DNA from: Cannabis sativa
Lineage: Eukaryota > Streptophyta > Magnoliopsida > Rosales > Cannabaceae
Assembly (NCBI RefSeq): GCF_029168945.1
Contig: NC_083603.1
Span: 34,879,396 to 34,943,395 of the forward strand
Direction: 5' to 3'
DNA: 64,000 nucleotides
Shown in pieces: positions 36,801-47,600 of the stretch. Each line of letters begins with the position of its first letter. Within the stretch, counting starts at the first letter, position 1. A program made the translations under genes and the position numbers. The notes under the pieces are model-generated. The model was given only the letters and a program-made list of their open reading frames with translations, had not been told where the DNA came from and ran no database searches.

Positions 36801-37522
36801 AGGAACAGTGTCCTACTGATCCTCAAGAGATAGAAGACATGGAAAAAATTCCTTATGCTTCTGCAGTTGGAAGTCTAATGTATGCTATGCTATGCACTAG
36901 ACTAGACATCTGCTATGCAGTTGGAATCGTGAGCAGGTATCAGTCAAATCCAGGACGGGTACATTGGAATGTTGTTAAGTACATTTTGAAATACTTAAAG
37001 AGTACAAGAGATTATGTATTAGTCTACAAGGGTGGTGCTTTAAATCCCTTAGGCTATACAGACTCAGATTTCCAGGGATGTCTTGAAGACAGGAAATCTA
37101 CATCTGGGATGGTGTTTACTCTTGGGGGTGGAGCAGTGGTTTGGAGAAGTGCTAAACAAACTGCGATTTCGGATTCTACCATGGAAGCAGAATACATAGC
37201 TGCGGCTGAAGCAGCTAAAGAGGTTGTCTGGCTTAGGAAGTTCTTCACCAGTCTTGGTGTAGTTCCTGGAATGGAAAGGCCTCAAGTCCTGCTTTGTGAT
37301 AACAATGGAGCTATAGCCAACAGTAAGGAACCTCGGAGCCACAAAAGAAGTAAGCATATAGAAAGAAAGTATCATATTATCAGAGAATATGTGGCAAGAG
37401 GGGATGTACTGGTGGAGAAAGTGGATACGTAGGATAACTAAGCTGATCCATTCACCAAAGTCTTGGCAGTAACTTCATTCGAAAAGCATAGTCAGAATTT
37501 AGGATTAATTGAAATGTACTGA
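33884..37522 (+). pseudogene. copia A gag-pol polyprotein, broken
   Basis: One frame from ATG 33884 to TGA 37520-37522 with four internal stops: TAG 34046, TGA 36020, TAG 37430 and TAA 37439. Gag is shortened, with its middle missing, but keeps a CCHC knuckle CANCNGKGHKEEQC (34289 onward). Then follow protease WIVDSGSTNHV, GAG-pre-integrase (WHLRLGHIGFDRL, CESCLEGKM), integrase core (RTDRGGEY; NGVAERRNRT), RT (GCKWVYKKKRGAGGE; LFVDDIFIIGN) and RNase H (GYTDSDFQGCLEDRKSTSG; EAEYIAAAEA). Domain order PR-IN-RT-RH identifies Ty1/copia. The first catalytic Asp of integrase appears replaced: VHSYVCGPL has Tyr where HTDVCGP-type sequences have Asp. The pol region is otherwise well preserved, so decay is recent. 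Confidence 0.93.
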
Positions 37523-37540
37523 TTTGTTTTATATTAGTGC

Positions 37541-37551
37541 AAGTGGGAGTC
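37541..37551 (+). other. Polypurine tract of copia A
   Basis: aagtgggagtc directly before the 3' LTR; it primes plus-strand DNA synthesis. Confidence 0.85.
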
Positions 37552-39440
37552 TGTTGGGGTTTATGCCCTAAATAAAACTCTGTTTCAATGTAATCCAAAT
37601 TATTCAATATCAATAAAGTAACAGAAGTATTTTTTCATTCATTTGTGTATGTTTTAGTTCACTTAATCAATTGCTTGTCTATTTGATTTATAAATTCATC
37701 CAAACCCCTTTTCACATACTTGATCATGTTTATTGTGTTGTCAACACAGTGGAAAGTAAACATGACTATGTGAATAAAGTATTCCTAGATTTATCAGAAC
37801 ACTGGGTTTTACTGATATGACAATCTACAACAGAGTTTACTTGCATTTGGAGAAATGTTATGTTCTTTCCAGAACATAGGTTAAAGTAAAGCTGAGGTTG
37901 GATGCATGGAGTATGCATTGGAATGGACCGATATTGAACTTTGAATTAGATTTTTGAAACTTACCGTAAATATCTATTCAATTCAATATCATAAGTTGAT
38001 CCTAGATCACATGATTGAAATCCTGATATGGTTAGGCTCAATTTCAAGAGTATTATTCGTGTTCTTTGATTTGTTAGTTAAGCCTAATTTTTAGTCAGGG
38101 CAATACATACATTTTGGGAACACGGTAGTGAGATTGAGTGGGAGCGCTAACATAAATATGGAATCAATAGCTTCTATCTGGCGAATAGTAAGCAAAGGGT
38201 GATTTCCTTCGAGCTTAACCAAACGAGATAAATGATTGAGTACTCATTTCACTTAGTTGAAATATCATTTATACAGGATTAAGTGTTTTAAGGATAAAAT
38301 ACATTGTAGGGTGTTACGGTAATTTAGTCCCTTTACAGTGTAAATCATCCATATAGAGGATCATTGATCACATTAGGATTATAACAATGGATGACTAATG
38401 ATGTGTCTATATGGTGGAACATATATAGCATTCTATATACTGAGAGTGCGATTCTGAGATCTATGTGTGGATTCAACGAAGAATTAATAAGTCAGTGAGT
38501 TTAAGTGGTAAATTCTAGATCTGCTTATTGGAAGCTCGGATATATAGATTCATGGTCGCCTCACAAGTTGACATAATATTACTTGTAAGACTCATTTAAT
38601 TGATTTTAATTAATCAATTAAAAATTCTCAAGATAGACTTGTCTATTTGAGAATTTATCACTTATTAAGGGCAAAACAGTAAATAGAGATTTTGGAGGGC
38701 ATATTTATTAATTAGGAAACTTTAATTAGTTTCATTATTAATAAAATAAATGACAATATATTATTTGATAATTAATTTTAATTATTAAATAATTAGATTT
38801 GACATTTATGTGGTTGAACAAAGGAATTGGCAGTTTTTGACAAAACAGGAAACTATCAGTGTAGGAAAAGGAAAGTGGGAAAAGTGGCAAGCCTTGTTTC
38901 CACATTGCCTAGGCCGGCCACTAAGCTTCCCTTTTCCCTTTGATTTTTTCAATATTAAATGTCAATTAATTCAATCATAGCCCTGGGTGGTCTTCTATAA
39001 ATAGAAGGCAAATGCTTCAGAGTTGAACACAACTGTACAACTCATTCACAACATTATTCTGACAGAATTTTCTCTCTGAAAATTCTCTCTGAGCCGCCAC
39101 TCTCTCTCTCTCTCTTCCTTCACTGTTTCGAAATCTATAAGTGCTAGAGTAGTGCCCACACACATCAAGTAATACCTCAATCATAGTGAGGAAGGCTGTG
39201 TAGAATACAGAAACAACAAAGAAGGACTATCGGGCTCAGATCTTGATTATACTCTGCTACAGAAAGGAATCAAGGGTTAGAGATCTGAGCGGGAGGAGAC
39301 ATATATTCCGCTGCACCCAATGTAAGATTTCTGATACTCTTATGTGTTTAATTTTCTATCGTTTTAGAAGTTCATATTTAGGTTGTTAAATAAACATACT
39401 TGTGAGTAGATCTAAGTTCCTGGTAAAATAACTTCCAACA
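37552..39440 (+). repeat. 3' LTR of copia A (1,889 bp)
   Basis: Starts tgttggggtttatgcc and ends aacttccaaca. Differs from the 5' copy at scattered bases. TATA box at 38995-39004 and CT-rich stretch near 39100-39118. Confidence 0.93.
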
Positions 39441-39445
39441 AGAAT

Positions 39446-40797
39446 TTCATAGTTTATTGCGATGCATCCAGACAGGGTCTGGGGTGTGTGATGATGCAAG
39501 CCGATCGGGTTATCGCTTATGCCTCCCGTCAATGAAAGGATTACGAACAGCAATACCCGACTCATGATCTAGAGTTGGCCGCAGCAGTTTTTGCATTGAA
39601 GATTTGGCGGCATTACCTTTACGGAGAAAGGTGTGAAATCTATACCGACCATAAAAGTCTGAAGTATTTCTTTACTCAGAAAGATTTGAACATGAGACAG
39701 AGACGTTGGTTGGAATTAGTGAAAGATTATGACTGGGAGATTCTTTATCACCCTGGGAAGGCCAATGTAGTGGCCGATGCCCTGAGCAGAAAGGGTCCCG
39801 GGCAAGTAGCTAATATGGTTCAGATCTCACCTCAGCTAGCAGAGGATATGGTTAGATCCGACATTGAGTTTTTGGTAGGTCAGCTTCACAACTTAACGCT
39901 GCAATCTGATCTGTTGGAAAGAATTAAAGCAGCTCAGATGACTGATCCAGAGTTAGTGAAGATCAGAGATGAGGTTTTGGGATTTTTCAGTGTCAAGCAA
40001 CGGGATGCTTTTGTATAAAGCTAGGGTTTGTGTTCCGAATAGTGTGGAACTCAGGAATGAGATCTTTGAGGAGGCTCATTCTACCCCTTATTCTCTGCAT
40101 CCCGGCACCACTAAGATGTACCAAGATCTTAAACCGTACTTCTGGTGGAGCGGTATGAAGAAGAATTTGGTAGAATTCATATCGAGGTGCCTCACTTGTC
40201 AGCAGATTAAGGTTGAACATTTGAGACCAGCAGGGTTGTTACAGCCTTTAACCCTACCTGATTGGAAGTGGGAGGATATCACGATGGATTTTGTGGTCGG
40301 GTTACCTAGGACCACGGGTTTGTTTGATTCCATCTGGGTAGTGGTGGATCGATTCACGAAATGTGCTCATTTTCTGCCTGTTAGAACAACGTTTACAGTA
40401 GATCAGTTGGCAGAATTGTATGTCAGAGAAATTGTAAGACTTCACGGGGTACCGAAGTCTATAGTTTCGGACAGGGATCCGAAATTCACCTCCAAATTTT
40501 GGCAGAGTTTGCAACGAGCAATGGGTACAAAGCTGAAATTCAGTACATCATTCCATCCTCAAAAAGATTGTCAGTCCGAAAGGACAATTCAGATATTGGA
40601 GGACATGTTACGAGCCTGTGTTATGGATTTTAAAGGCTCTTGGAATAAATATCTACCGTTGATAGAATTTTCTTCCAACAACGGTTATCAGAGTACGACA
40701 GGGATGGCTCCTTATGAACTGTTATACGGTAGGAAGTGTAGGTCTCCCATCCACTGGGATGAGACTAGGGAGAGAAAATACCTAGGTCCAGAGTCAA
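39446..40797 (+). pseudogene. gypsy pol, second part (RNase H and integrase) of the chimera
   Basis: Continues the frame interrupted at 13545. RNase [24 protein letters not shown] and [14 protein letters not shown], with a TGA at 39533-39535. Near 39975 a small deletion shifts the frame; the second frame (from about 39969) has the integrase zinc region ([19 protein letters not shown]...CLTCQQIK) and the DDE core ([26 protein letters not shown]). The frame runs into the fold-back junction at 40798. The C-terminal integrase part and the end of pol are missing. The minus-strand frames at 39993 and 40302 are shadows. Confidence 0.92.
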
Positions 40798-42050
40798 TGC
40801 TTGCCTCATTGGTCTGCTGCACTGACTCTGGACCTAGGTATTTTCTCTCCCTGTCTCATCCCAGTGGATGGGAGACCTACACTTCCTACCGTATAACAGT
40901 TCATAGGGAGCCATGCCTATCGTACTCTGATAACTGTTGCTGTTCGTAATCCTTTAATTGACGGGAGGCATAAGTGATAACCCGATCGGCTTGCATCAGC
41001 ACACACCCCAGACCCTGTCTGGATGCATCGCAATAAACTATGAACTTCTCGTTGTTCGAAGGCAAAGCTAGCACTGGAGCGGTAATCAATCTCTGCTTCA
41101 GCTCCTAAAAACTAGCTTCACACTTGTCTGACCAGACAAACCGCTGATTCTTCTTTGTAAGTTCGGTTAGGGGCATTGAAATTTTAGAGAACCCTTCCAC
41201 GAACCTACGGTAGTACCCAGCTAAACCAAGAAGCTTCTAATCTCTGTCACTGTCTTCGGTCTCGGCCAATCCCTGACGGATTCGATCTTCCCGAGATCCA
41301 CCTTGATCCCATCTTTGCTCACAATGTGCCCTAGGAAGGACACCTGAGATAGCCAAAATTCGCATTTCTTGAACTTGGCATAAAGCTTGTGTTCCCGAAG
41401 CCGTTGCAGTACCATCTGAAGATGTAATTCATGCTCCTCTTCTGATTGAGACTACACGAGGTTGTCGTCGATAAACACAATCACACAGATATCGAGGAAA
41501 TCCTTGAATACTCTATTCATCAAATCCATGAATGCTGCAGGAGCATTGGTTAGTCCAAACGACATAACCAGGAATTCATAATGTCCATACCTAGTGCGGA
41601 AAGCCGTCTTCGGAATGTCCTCCTCTCGGATTCTCAACTAATGATAACCCGAACGGAGATCAATCTTAGAAAAGACCGTCTTCCCCTGAAGCTGATCGAA
41701 CAAATCATCGATCCTAGGTAATGGATATTTATTCTTCACCGTCAGCTCGTTCAATTCTCTGTATTCGATGCACATCCTCATAGTTCCATCTTTCTTCTTG
41801 ACGAATAAAATCGGGGCTCCCTAGGGTGACACGCTAGGCCGAATAAACCCTATGTCAAGCAACCCTTGGAGTTGAATCTTTAATTCCTTAAGTTCAGCTG
41901 GAGCCATCCTATATGGAGCTTTGGAAACCGGTTCCACCCCTGGTGCCAAATCTATCACGAAGTCAATCTCCCGCTAAGGTGGTAACCCTGGAAGTTCTTT
42001 GGGAAAAACATCTAAAAATTCCCGAACCACCTTGATGTCCTCTGGCCGAA
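40798..42050 (-). pseudogene. Inverted partial copy of gypsy pol inside the chimera
   Basis: Read on the minus strand, 42050 to about 40945 runs from [16 protein letters not shown] through RT to early RNase H ([19 protein letters not shown]). Then, after a deletion junction near 40940, it jumps to integrase (about 40925-40830) and reaches a hairpin junction at 40798-40830. It carries stops and changes such as FIDDNLV, a variant also present in the plus-strand copy at about 13115 but not in the intact gypsy. No function is expected. Confidence 0.9.
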
Positions 42051-42122
42051 TGGTATCAGAGCCTTGACCCAGCCGGAAGTGTGGTCGACGAGGACGTCGG
42101 ACCCCGTAAGGGGGGGGGTGAT
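42051..42122 (+). other. Cassandra-like internal stretch with primer-site word and polypurine tract
   Basis: Begins tggtatcagagcc (42051-42063), continues with ggaagtgtggtcgacgagga and ends in a G-run polypurine tract (42107-42122) before the LTR start. In Cassandra elements the same order (primer site, short spacer, polypurine tract, LTR) makes up the whole interior. Confidence 0.75.
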
Positions 42123-42240
42123 TGTGACAGTGAGTATTCCCGTGATCCGTAAGGGGAAATACCGGGTAAGCTGTGCAATCCCACATCGCCTGGGGAAGGT
42201 CAAGTGGGATGATTCTGAGGCTGTGTGGGTATGGGACTAC
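42123..42240 (+). repeat. 3' LTR of the chimera, first piece
   Basis: Starts tgtgacagtgagtattccc and matches 10074-10191. Cut at actac (42236-42240) by the gypsy insertion. Confidence 0.9.
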
Positions 42241-44584
42241 TGTTACACCCTAACTAACATAGGCGTATTACGTGATTTTTAAACATGCTGTGCAGCTCGT
42301 TGCTAATCAACGAGGTTTATGGAAAAACGTGATTAATTAAAATTTTTGCTTTTTAATTAAACGTATAAAATAATATTACAAAAGACTCGGGATCCCGATT
42401 ACAAAATCATTTACAAAAAGATTTAACTGTTTAAACAAAATAATTGTCGCCTAGCGACTAGTTACAAGATCAGCCTCGCTGTCCCGAGGATCGTACTCTC
42501 CAGGCCTAACCGCCCCGACATGTACAATCTTCACAAGCTCGTTCACGGTCCATCAGCTTTAGCCTTGCCTTTACCTACACATAAACGTAGAACTGTGAGT
42601 CGACAGACTCCTAAGAAAAGCATAATAATACTCATACATAAATCCCGGTCATGATCAGACGCCCATACCCCTGATCACAACCCTAACTGCTGTGTCCAAC
42701 ACGATACTGAGTCCCGCTACTGCCGTGTCCAACACGGTACTGAGCCACTATTGTCGTGTCCAACATGGTACTGAGTTCTGAACGTTCATAGGGACGGTAC
42801 TATTGACACGTAACAGCTTGATCGGTCGAACCGGTCATACTCCGGCTGCTGGTCATACTCCAGCCTGTACCGACGTGTTACTATATCCACCTGATCGGTC
42901 GAACCGGCCATACTCCCGCTGCTGGTCATACTCCAGCCTGTAACGACGGGATACGTCAATAGTACGGAACCACCAACCTAAGTGTTAGCCTGATCGGTCG
43001 AACCGGTCATACTCCGGCTGCTGGTCATACTCCAGCCTGTACCGACGTGACAGGGTTGGATGGTTTGAAGCCCACATACATAACTAATGTAATCTAACAG
43101 GCTTCCTACATGCACGCTAAACATGTAATCTACATATGCATACTGTTATACTAATCTTACCTGGATTCCGAATTCAGGTCTGTCGGTCAACCTGACTGGA
43201 ACTTTAACTGCACGGCGGATCACAGGCTCCTAAACCATAAAAATCACAACACTATAAGTGACACGCTAAATCACTTCCCGGGGACTTAAACTAGGAACTA
43301 AAAGTTTCCCTATCGATAAAAAGCATGGCAATACCCCCTAAAACATAAAATCGAGGAAATCTAGGGTTTCTGAAAATTTCCCAACCGGTAGACCGGTTCT
43401 GCAACTGGAATTCCGGTTCTGGGAATTACTGGACCCTCATCCGGAATTCCGGTTGCACTACCGGAATTCTGGTTCCTCGCAGGAATTTTTCAAAAATTCA
43501 TAACTCGATCAATTCTAACCCAAATCACACAAGATCTTCCAGACCTGTTCTATATGACCCAAATAACCATTCAAAGGCAACAAAACCACCTAGAACTCAC
43601 AGAATCACAAAACACCATTAAAGACCAAGCTTTGAGTTCCAAAACTCAAACTTGGTTAGAATCCACTAACATGCAATCAAACTAAATCAAACCTACATAA
43701 TCATGCATAACTAAGCCTCTGAAAATGAAAACAACCAACTACAACAAGTAATTACAGATTCCACATATATCTTCAAAATCAAAGCTTTTGAACAAAATCT
43801 CATAAACTTGAACCAAGTAACTAGCCTGCATGAAACCTACTTAATTCCATTCAATTCAAACGTAGAAAATCATAGAAAACAACCCTAAACTACAACAGCA
43901 ACAAACTCAAAATCATCATGCATTTACTCATCTTTATTTCATCAAAATTCAACAATTTTTAAAGAAACAACGAAGAGGAGCTAACCTAGCTTGAAGAATG
44001 CTTAGATTGGAAGAGAAATTACTTGAAAATCAAAGCAAGAACCCAGCTCCTTGCACCCACACACTCAGCCGAGAGAGAGAGGAAAAGAGAGAGAGAGTTT
44101 TGAATTTTCTAACTTTGTGATTTTTTTGTAAAATGAAAATGAATAACATGCAACAACTTACTCTTTGTTTCAGCCAACATTTAATATCAATTAACACTTA
44201 TTTTTCAATTAATAACTCATTAGAAGACAAAATAATAATGGGGCAAAAAGACCATTTTGCCCCTCCACACTAAAACCACATAAAACACACTAAAGGGTAT
44301 TTTTGGGAAATTCTAAATTCCCGGCCATTCCTGACATTCCCAATGTCTAATAAACCGTCCCAAACTACTAACATACTAAGTTGTGATTTCTACTGAGCCA
44401 AACACCGAGTTCCAAAAATACCGGGCACCGGAAATGCAAAATATGAAAACTACTGAATGACATAGCAATGCATTTCTGAATTCAATAATAACAGTATAAT
44501 AAATTATTTAAATAGCTATAAATAATTTTCATAATTAATCATAATTAACTGCTAATTTCCAAATTAAACTAAGCGTGCTTTACA
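42241..44584 (-). repeat. 3' LTR of gypsy B (2,344 bp)
   Basis: On the plus strand begins tgttacaccctaactaac and ends aagcgtgctttaca. Contains tandem repeats (42690-43045) and a block of ccggaattccggttc words (43380-43475). No gene is found in it. Confidence 0.94.
42690..43045. repeat. Tandem arrays in gypsy B LTR
   Basis: A ~30-40-bp unit around gtgtccaacacggtactgag is present three times (42690-42775). A ~65-70-bp unit around gatcggtcgaaccggtcata ... gctggtcatactccagcctg follows three times (about 42820-43045). The matching array in the other LTR is at 50003-50365; the frame 50098-50403 there is repeat sequence. Confidence 0.88.
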
Positions 44585-44587
44585 ACT

Positions 44588-44600
44588 ATCCCCCCCTTAA
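44588..44600 (-). other. Polypurine tract of gypsy B
   Basis: On the minus strand ttaagggggggat next to the 3' LTR. It overlaps the end of the original pol frame. Confidence 0.85.
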
Positions 44601-44699
44601 AAGGATTTCGTCCCCGAAATCTAACCTGAATAACTCTGGATATTGAGCTCTCATATCTGACTCTAGCTCCCAGGTGGCTTCCTCCACCTTGCTGTTTCT

Positions 44700-47600
44700 C
44701 TAGAGAACTTTGACCAATGATATGGTCTTATTTCGAAGGACTTTATCCTTCTTATCCAGGATCTGCACTGGCTGTTCCTCATAAGTCATGTCTGGCTGTA
44801 GCTCAAGGCTCTCATAACTGAGTATATGAGAGGGATCTGAAACGTATTTTCTCAACATCGAGACATGGAATACGTTGTGAACTGCTGATAAAGCTGGAGG
44901 CAATGCTAACCGGTATGCCACTTGACCTATCTTCTCGAGAATCTCGAAAGGTCCTGTAAATCTAGGGCATAACTTGCCTCTTTTCCCGAAACGTTTGATC
45001 CCCTTCATCGGAGATACCCGCAAAAACACATGGTCCCCTACTTGGAACTTAACATCTCTGCGTTTCGGATCTGCGTAACTCTTCTGTCTGCTCTGTGAGG
45101 CAAGCATTCTAGCTTTTATCTTCTCTATTGCCTCATTGGTCCGCTGCACTGACTCTGGACCTAGGTATTTCCTCTCCCCTGTCTCATCCCAGTGGATAGG
45201 AGATCTACATTTCCTACCGTATAACAGTTCATAGGGAGCCAGCCCTATCGTACTCTGGTAACTGTTGTTGTAAGAAAATTCTATCAACGGTAGATACTTA
45301 TTCCATGAGCCTTCAAAGTCCATAACACAGGCTCTCAACATGTCCTCCAATATCTGAATTGTCCTTTCGCACTGACCATCTGTCTGAGGATGGAATGCTG
45401 TACTGAATTTCAGCTTTGTACCCATTGCTCGTTGCAAACTTTGCCAAAATTTGGAGGTGAACTTCGGATCCCTGTCCGAAACTATAGACTTCGGTACCCC
45501 GTGAAGTCTTACTATCTCTCTGACATACAACTCTGCCAACTGATCCACTGTAAATGTTGTTCTAACCGGCAGCAAATGAGCAGATTTCGTAAATCGATCC
45601 ACCACTACCCAGATGGAATCAAATAAACATGTGGTCCTAGGTAACCCGACTACAAAATCCATCGTGATATCTTCCCATTTCCATTCTGGTAGGGTTAGAG
45701 GCTGCAACAACCCTGCTGGTCTCTGATGTTCAGCCTTAATCTGTTGACAAGTTAGGCATCTCGATACGAATTCTACCAAATTCTTCTTCATACCGCTCCA
45801 CCAGAAGTACGGTTTCAAATCTTGGTACATCTTAGTGGTGCCGGGATGCAGAGAATACGGGGTAGAATGAGCCTCCTGAAAGATCTCATTCCTAAGTTCC
45901 ACAGTATTCGGAACACAAACCCTGGCTTTATACAAAAGCATCCGGCTGTCTGACACTGAAAAGTCTTTGGCTTGACCAGCCAACACCTCATCTCTGATCT
46001 TCACTAATTCTAGATCCGTCATCTGAGCGACTTTTATTCTTTCCAACAGGTCAGATTGCAGCGTTAAGTTGTGAAGCTGACCTACCACAAACTCAATGCT
46101 GGATCTAACCATATCCTCTGCTAGCTGTGGTGAGATCTGAACCATACTAGCTACTTGCCCGGGACCCTTTCTGCTCAGGGCATCGGCCACTACATTGGCC
46201 TTTCCGGGATGATAGAGGATCTCACAGTCGTAATCTTTCACTAATTCCAACCAACGCCTTTGTGTCATATTCAAATCCTTCTGAGTAAAGAAATACTTGA
46301 GACTTTTATGGTCGGTATAGATTTCACACTTTTCCCCGTAAAGGTAATGCCGCCAAATCTTCAATGCGAAAACCACCGCGGCCAACTCTAGGTCATGAGT
46401 TGGGTATCGCTGCTCATAATCCTTTAACTGACGGGAGGCATAAGCAATAACCCGATCGGCTTGCATCAACACACACCCCAAACCCTGTTTGGATGCGTCA
46501 CAATAAACTACGAACTTCTCCTTGTCTGAAGGCAAAGCTAGCACTGGAGCGGTAATCAACCTCCGCTTTAGCTCTTGAAAACTAGCTTCGCACTTGTCTG
46601 ACCAAATAAATCGCTGATTTTTCTTTGTAAGTTCGGTTAAGGGCATTGAAATTTTTGAAAACCCTTCCACGAACCTACGGTAGTACCCAGCTAAACCCAA
46701 GAAGCTTCTGATCTCTGTCACTGTCTTCGGTATCGGCCAATCCCTGACGGATTCGATCTTCCCGGGATCCACCTTGATCCCATCTTTGCTCACAATGTGC
46801 CCTAGGAAAGACACCTGAGATAGCCAGAACTCACATTTCTTGAACTTGGCATAAAGCTTATGTTCTCGAAGCCGTTGCAGTACCATCTGAAGATGTAATT
46901 CATGCTCCTCTTCTGACTGAGAGTACACGAGGATGTCGTCGATAAACACAATCACACAGATATCGAGGAAATCCTTGAATACTCTGTTCATCAAGTCCAT
47001 GAATGCTGCAGGAGCATTGGTTAGTCCGAATGACATAACCAGGAATTCGTAATGTCCATACCTAGTGCGGAAAGCTGTCTTCGGAATGTCCTCCTCTCGG
47101 ATTCTCAACTGATGATAACCCGAACGGAGATCAATCTTAGAAAAGACTGTCTTCCCCTGAAGCTGATCGAACAAATCATCGATCCTAGGTAATGGATATT
47201 TATTCTTCACCGTCAGCTTGTTCAATTCCCTGTAGTCGATGCACATCCTCATAGATCCATCCTTCTTCTTGACGAATAAAACCGGGGCTCCCCAGGGTGA
47301 CACACTGGGCCGAATGAACCCTATGTCAAGCAACCCTTGGAGCTGAATCTTTAATTCGTTAAGTTCAGCTGGAGCCATTCTATACGGGGATTTGGAAACT
47401 GGTTCCACCCCTGGTGCCAAATCTATCACGAAGTCAATCTCCCGCTGAGGTGGTAACCCTGGAAGTTCTTCGGGAAAAACATCCAAAAATTCCCGAACCA
47501 CTTTGATGTCCTCTGGCCGAATGGTATCTGGCCGAGTGGTGTCCACCACCACGGCCAGAAACCCTAGACAACCGCCGTGCAACAACTCCCTAGCTGACAT

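Larger units (their letters stand above)
13546..39440 (+). mobile_element. Copia A: Ty1/copia element nested in gypsy pol
   Basis: Flanked by agaag (13541-13545) and agaat (39441-39445), a target duplication with one change; joining the flanks restores the pol reading frame. The 5' LTR is in two pieces (13546-14295, 23231-24369), split by the gag-only copia. The 3' LTR is 37552-39440. Primer site at 24372-24384, polypurine tract aagtgggagtc at 37541-37551. The leader is split by a second minus-strand copia (25394-32279). Without its insertions the element is about 10 kb. The coding region is broken, so it is not autonomous now. Confidence 0.93.

Noticed and set aside
40850..42050. A separate minus-strand gypsy insertion
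   Set aside because: It has no LTR, primer site or target duplication of its own, and both ends show homology-type junctions instead.
42690..43045. CRISPR-like array
   Set aside because: The units are contiguous tandem repeats inside a plant LTR, without unique spacers, and the same array is in the other LTR.
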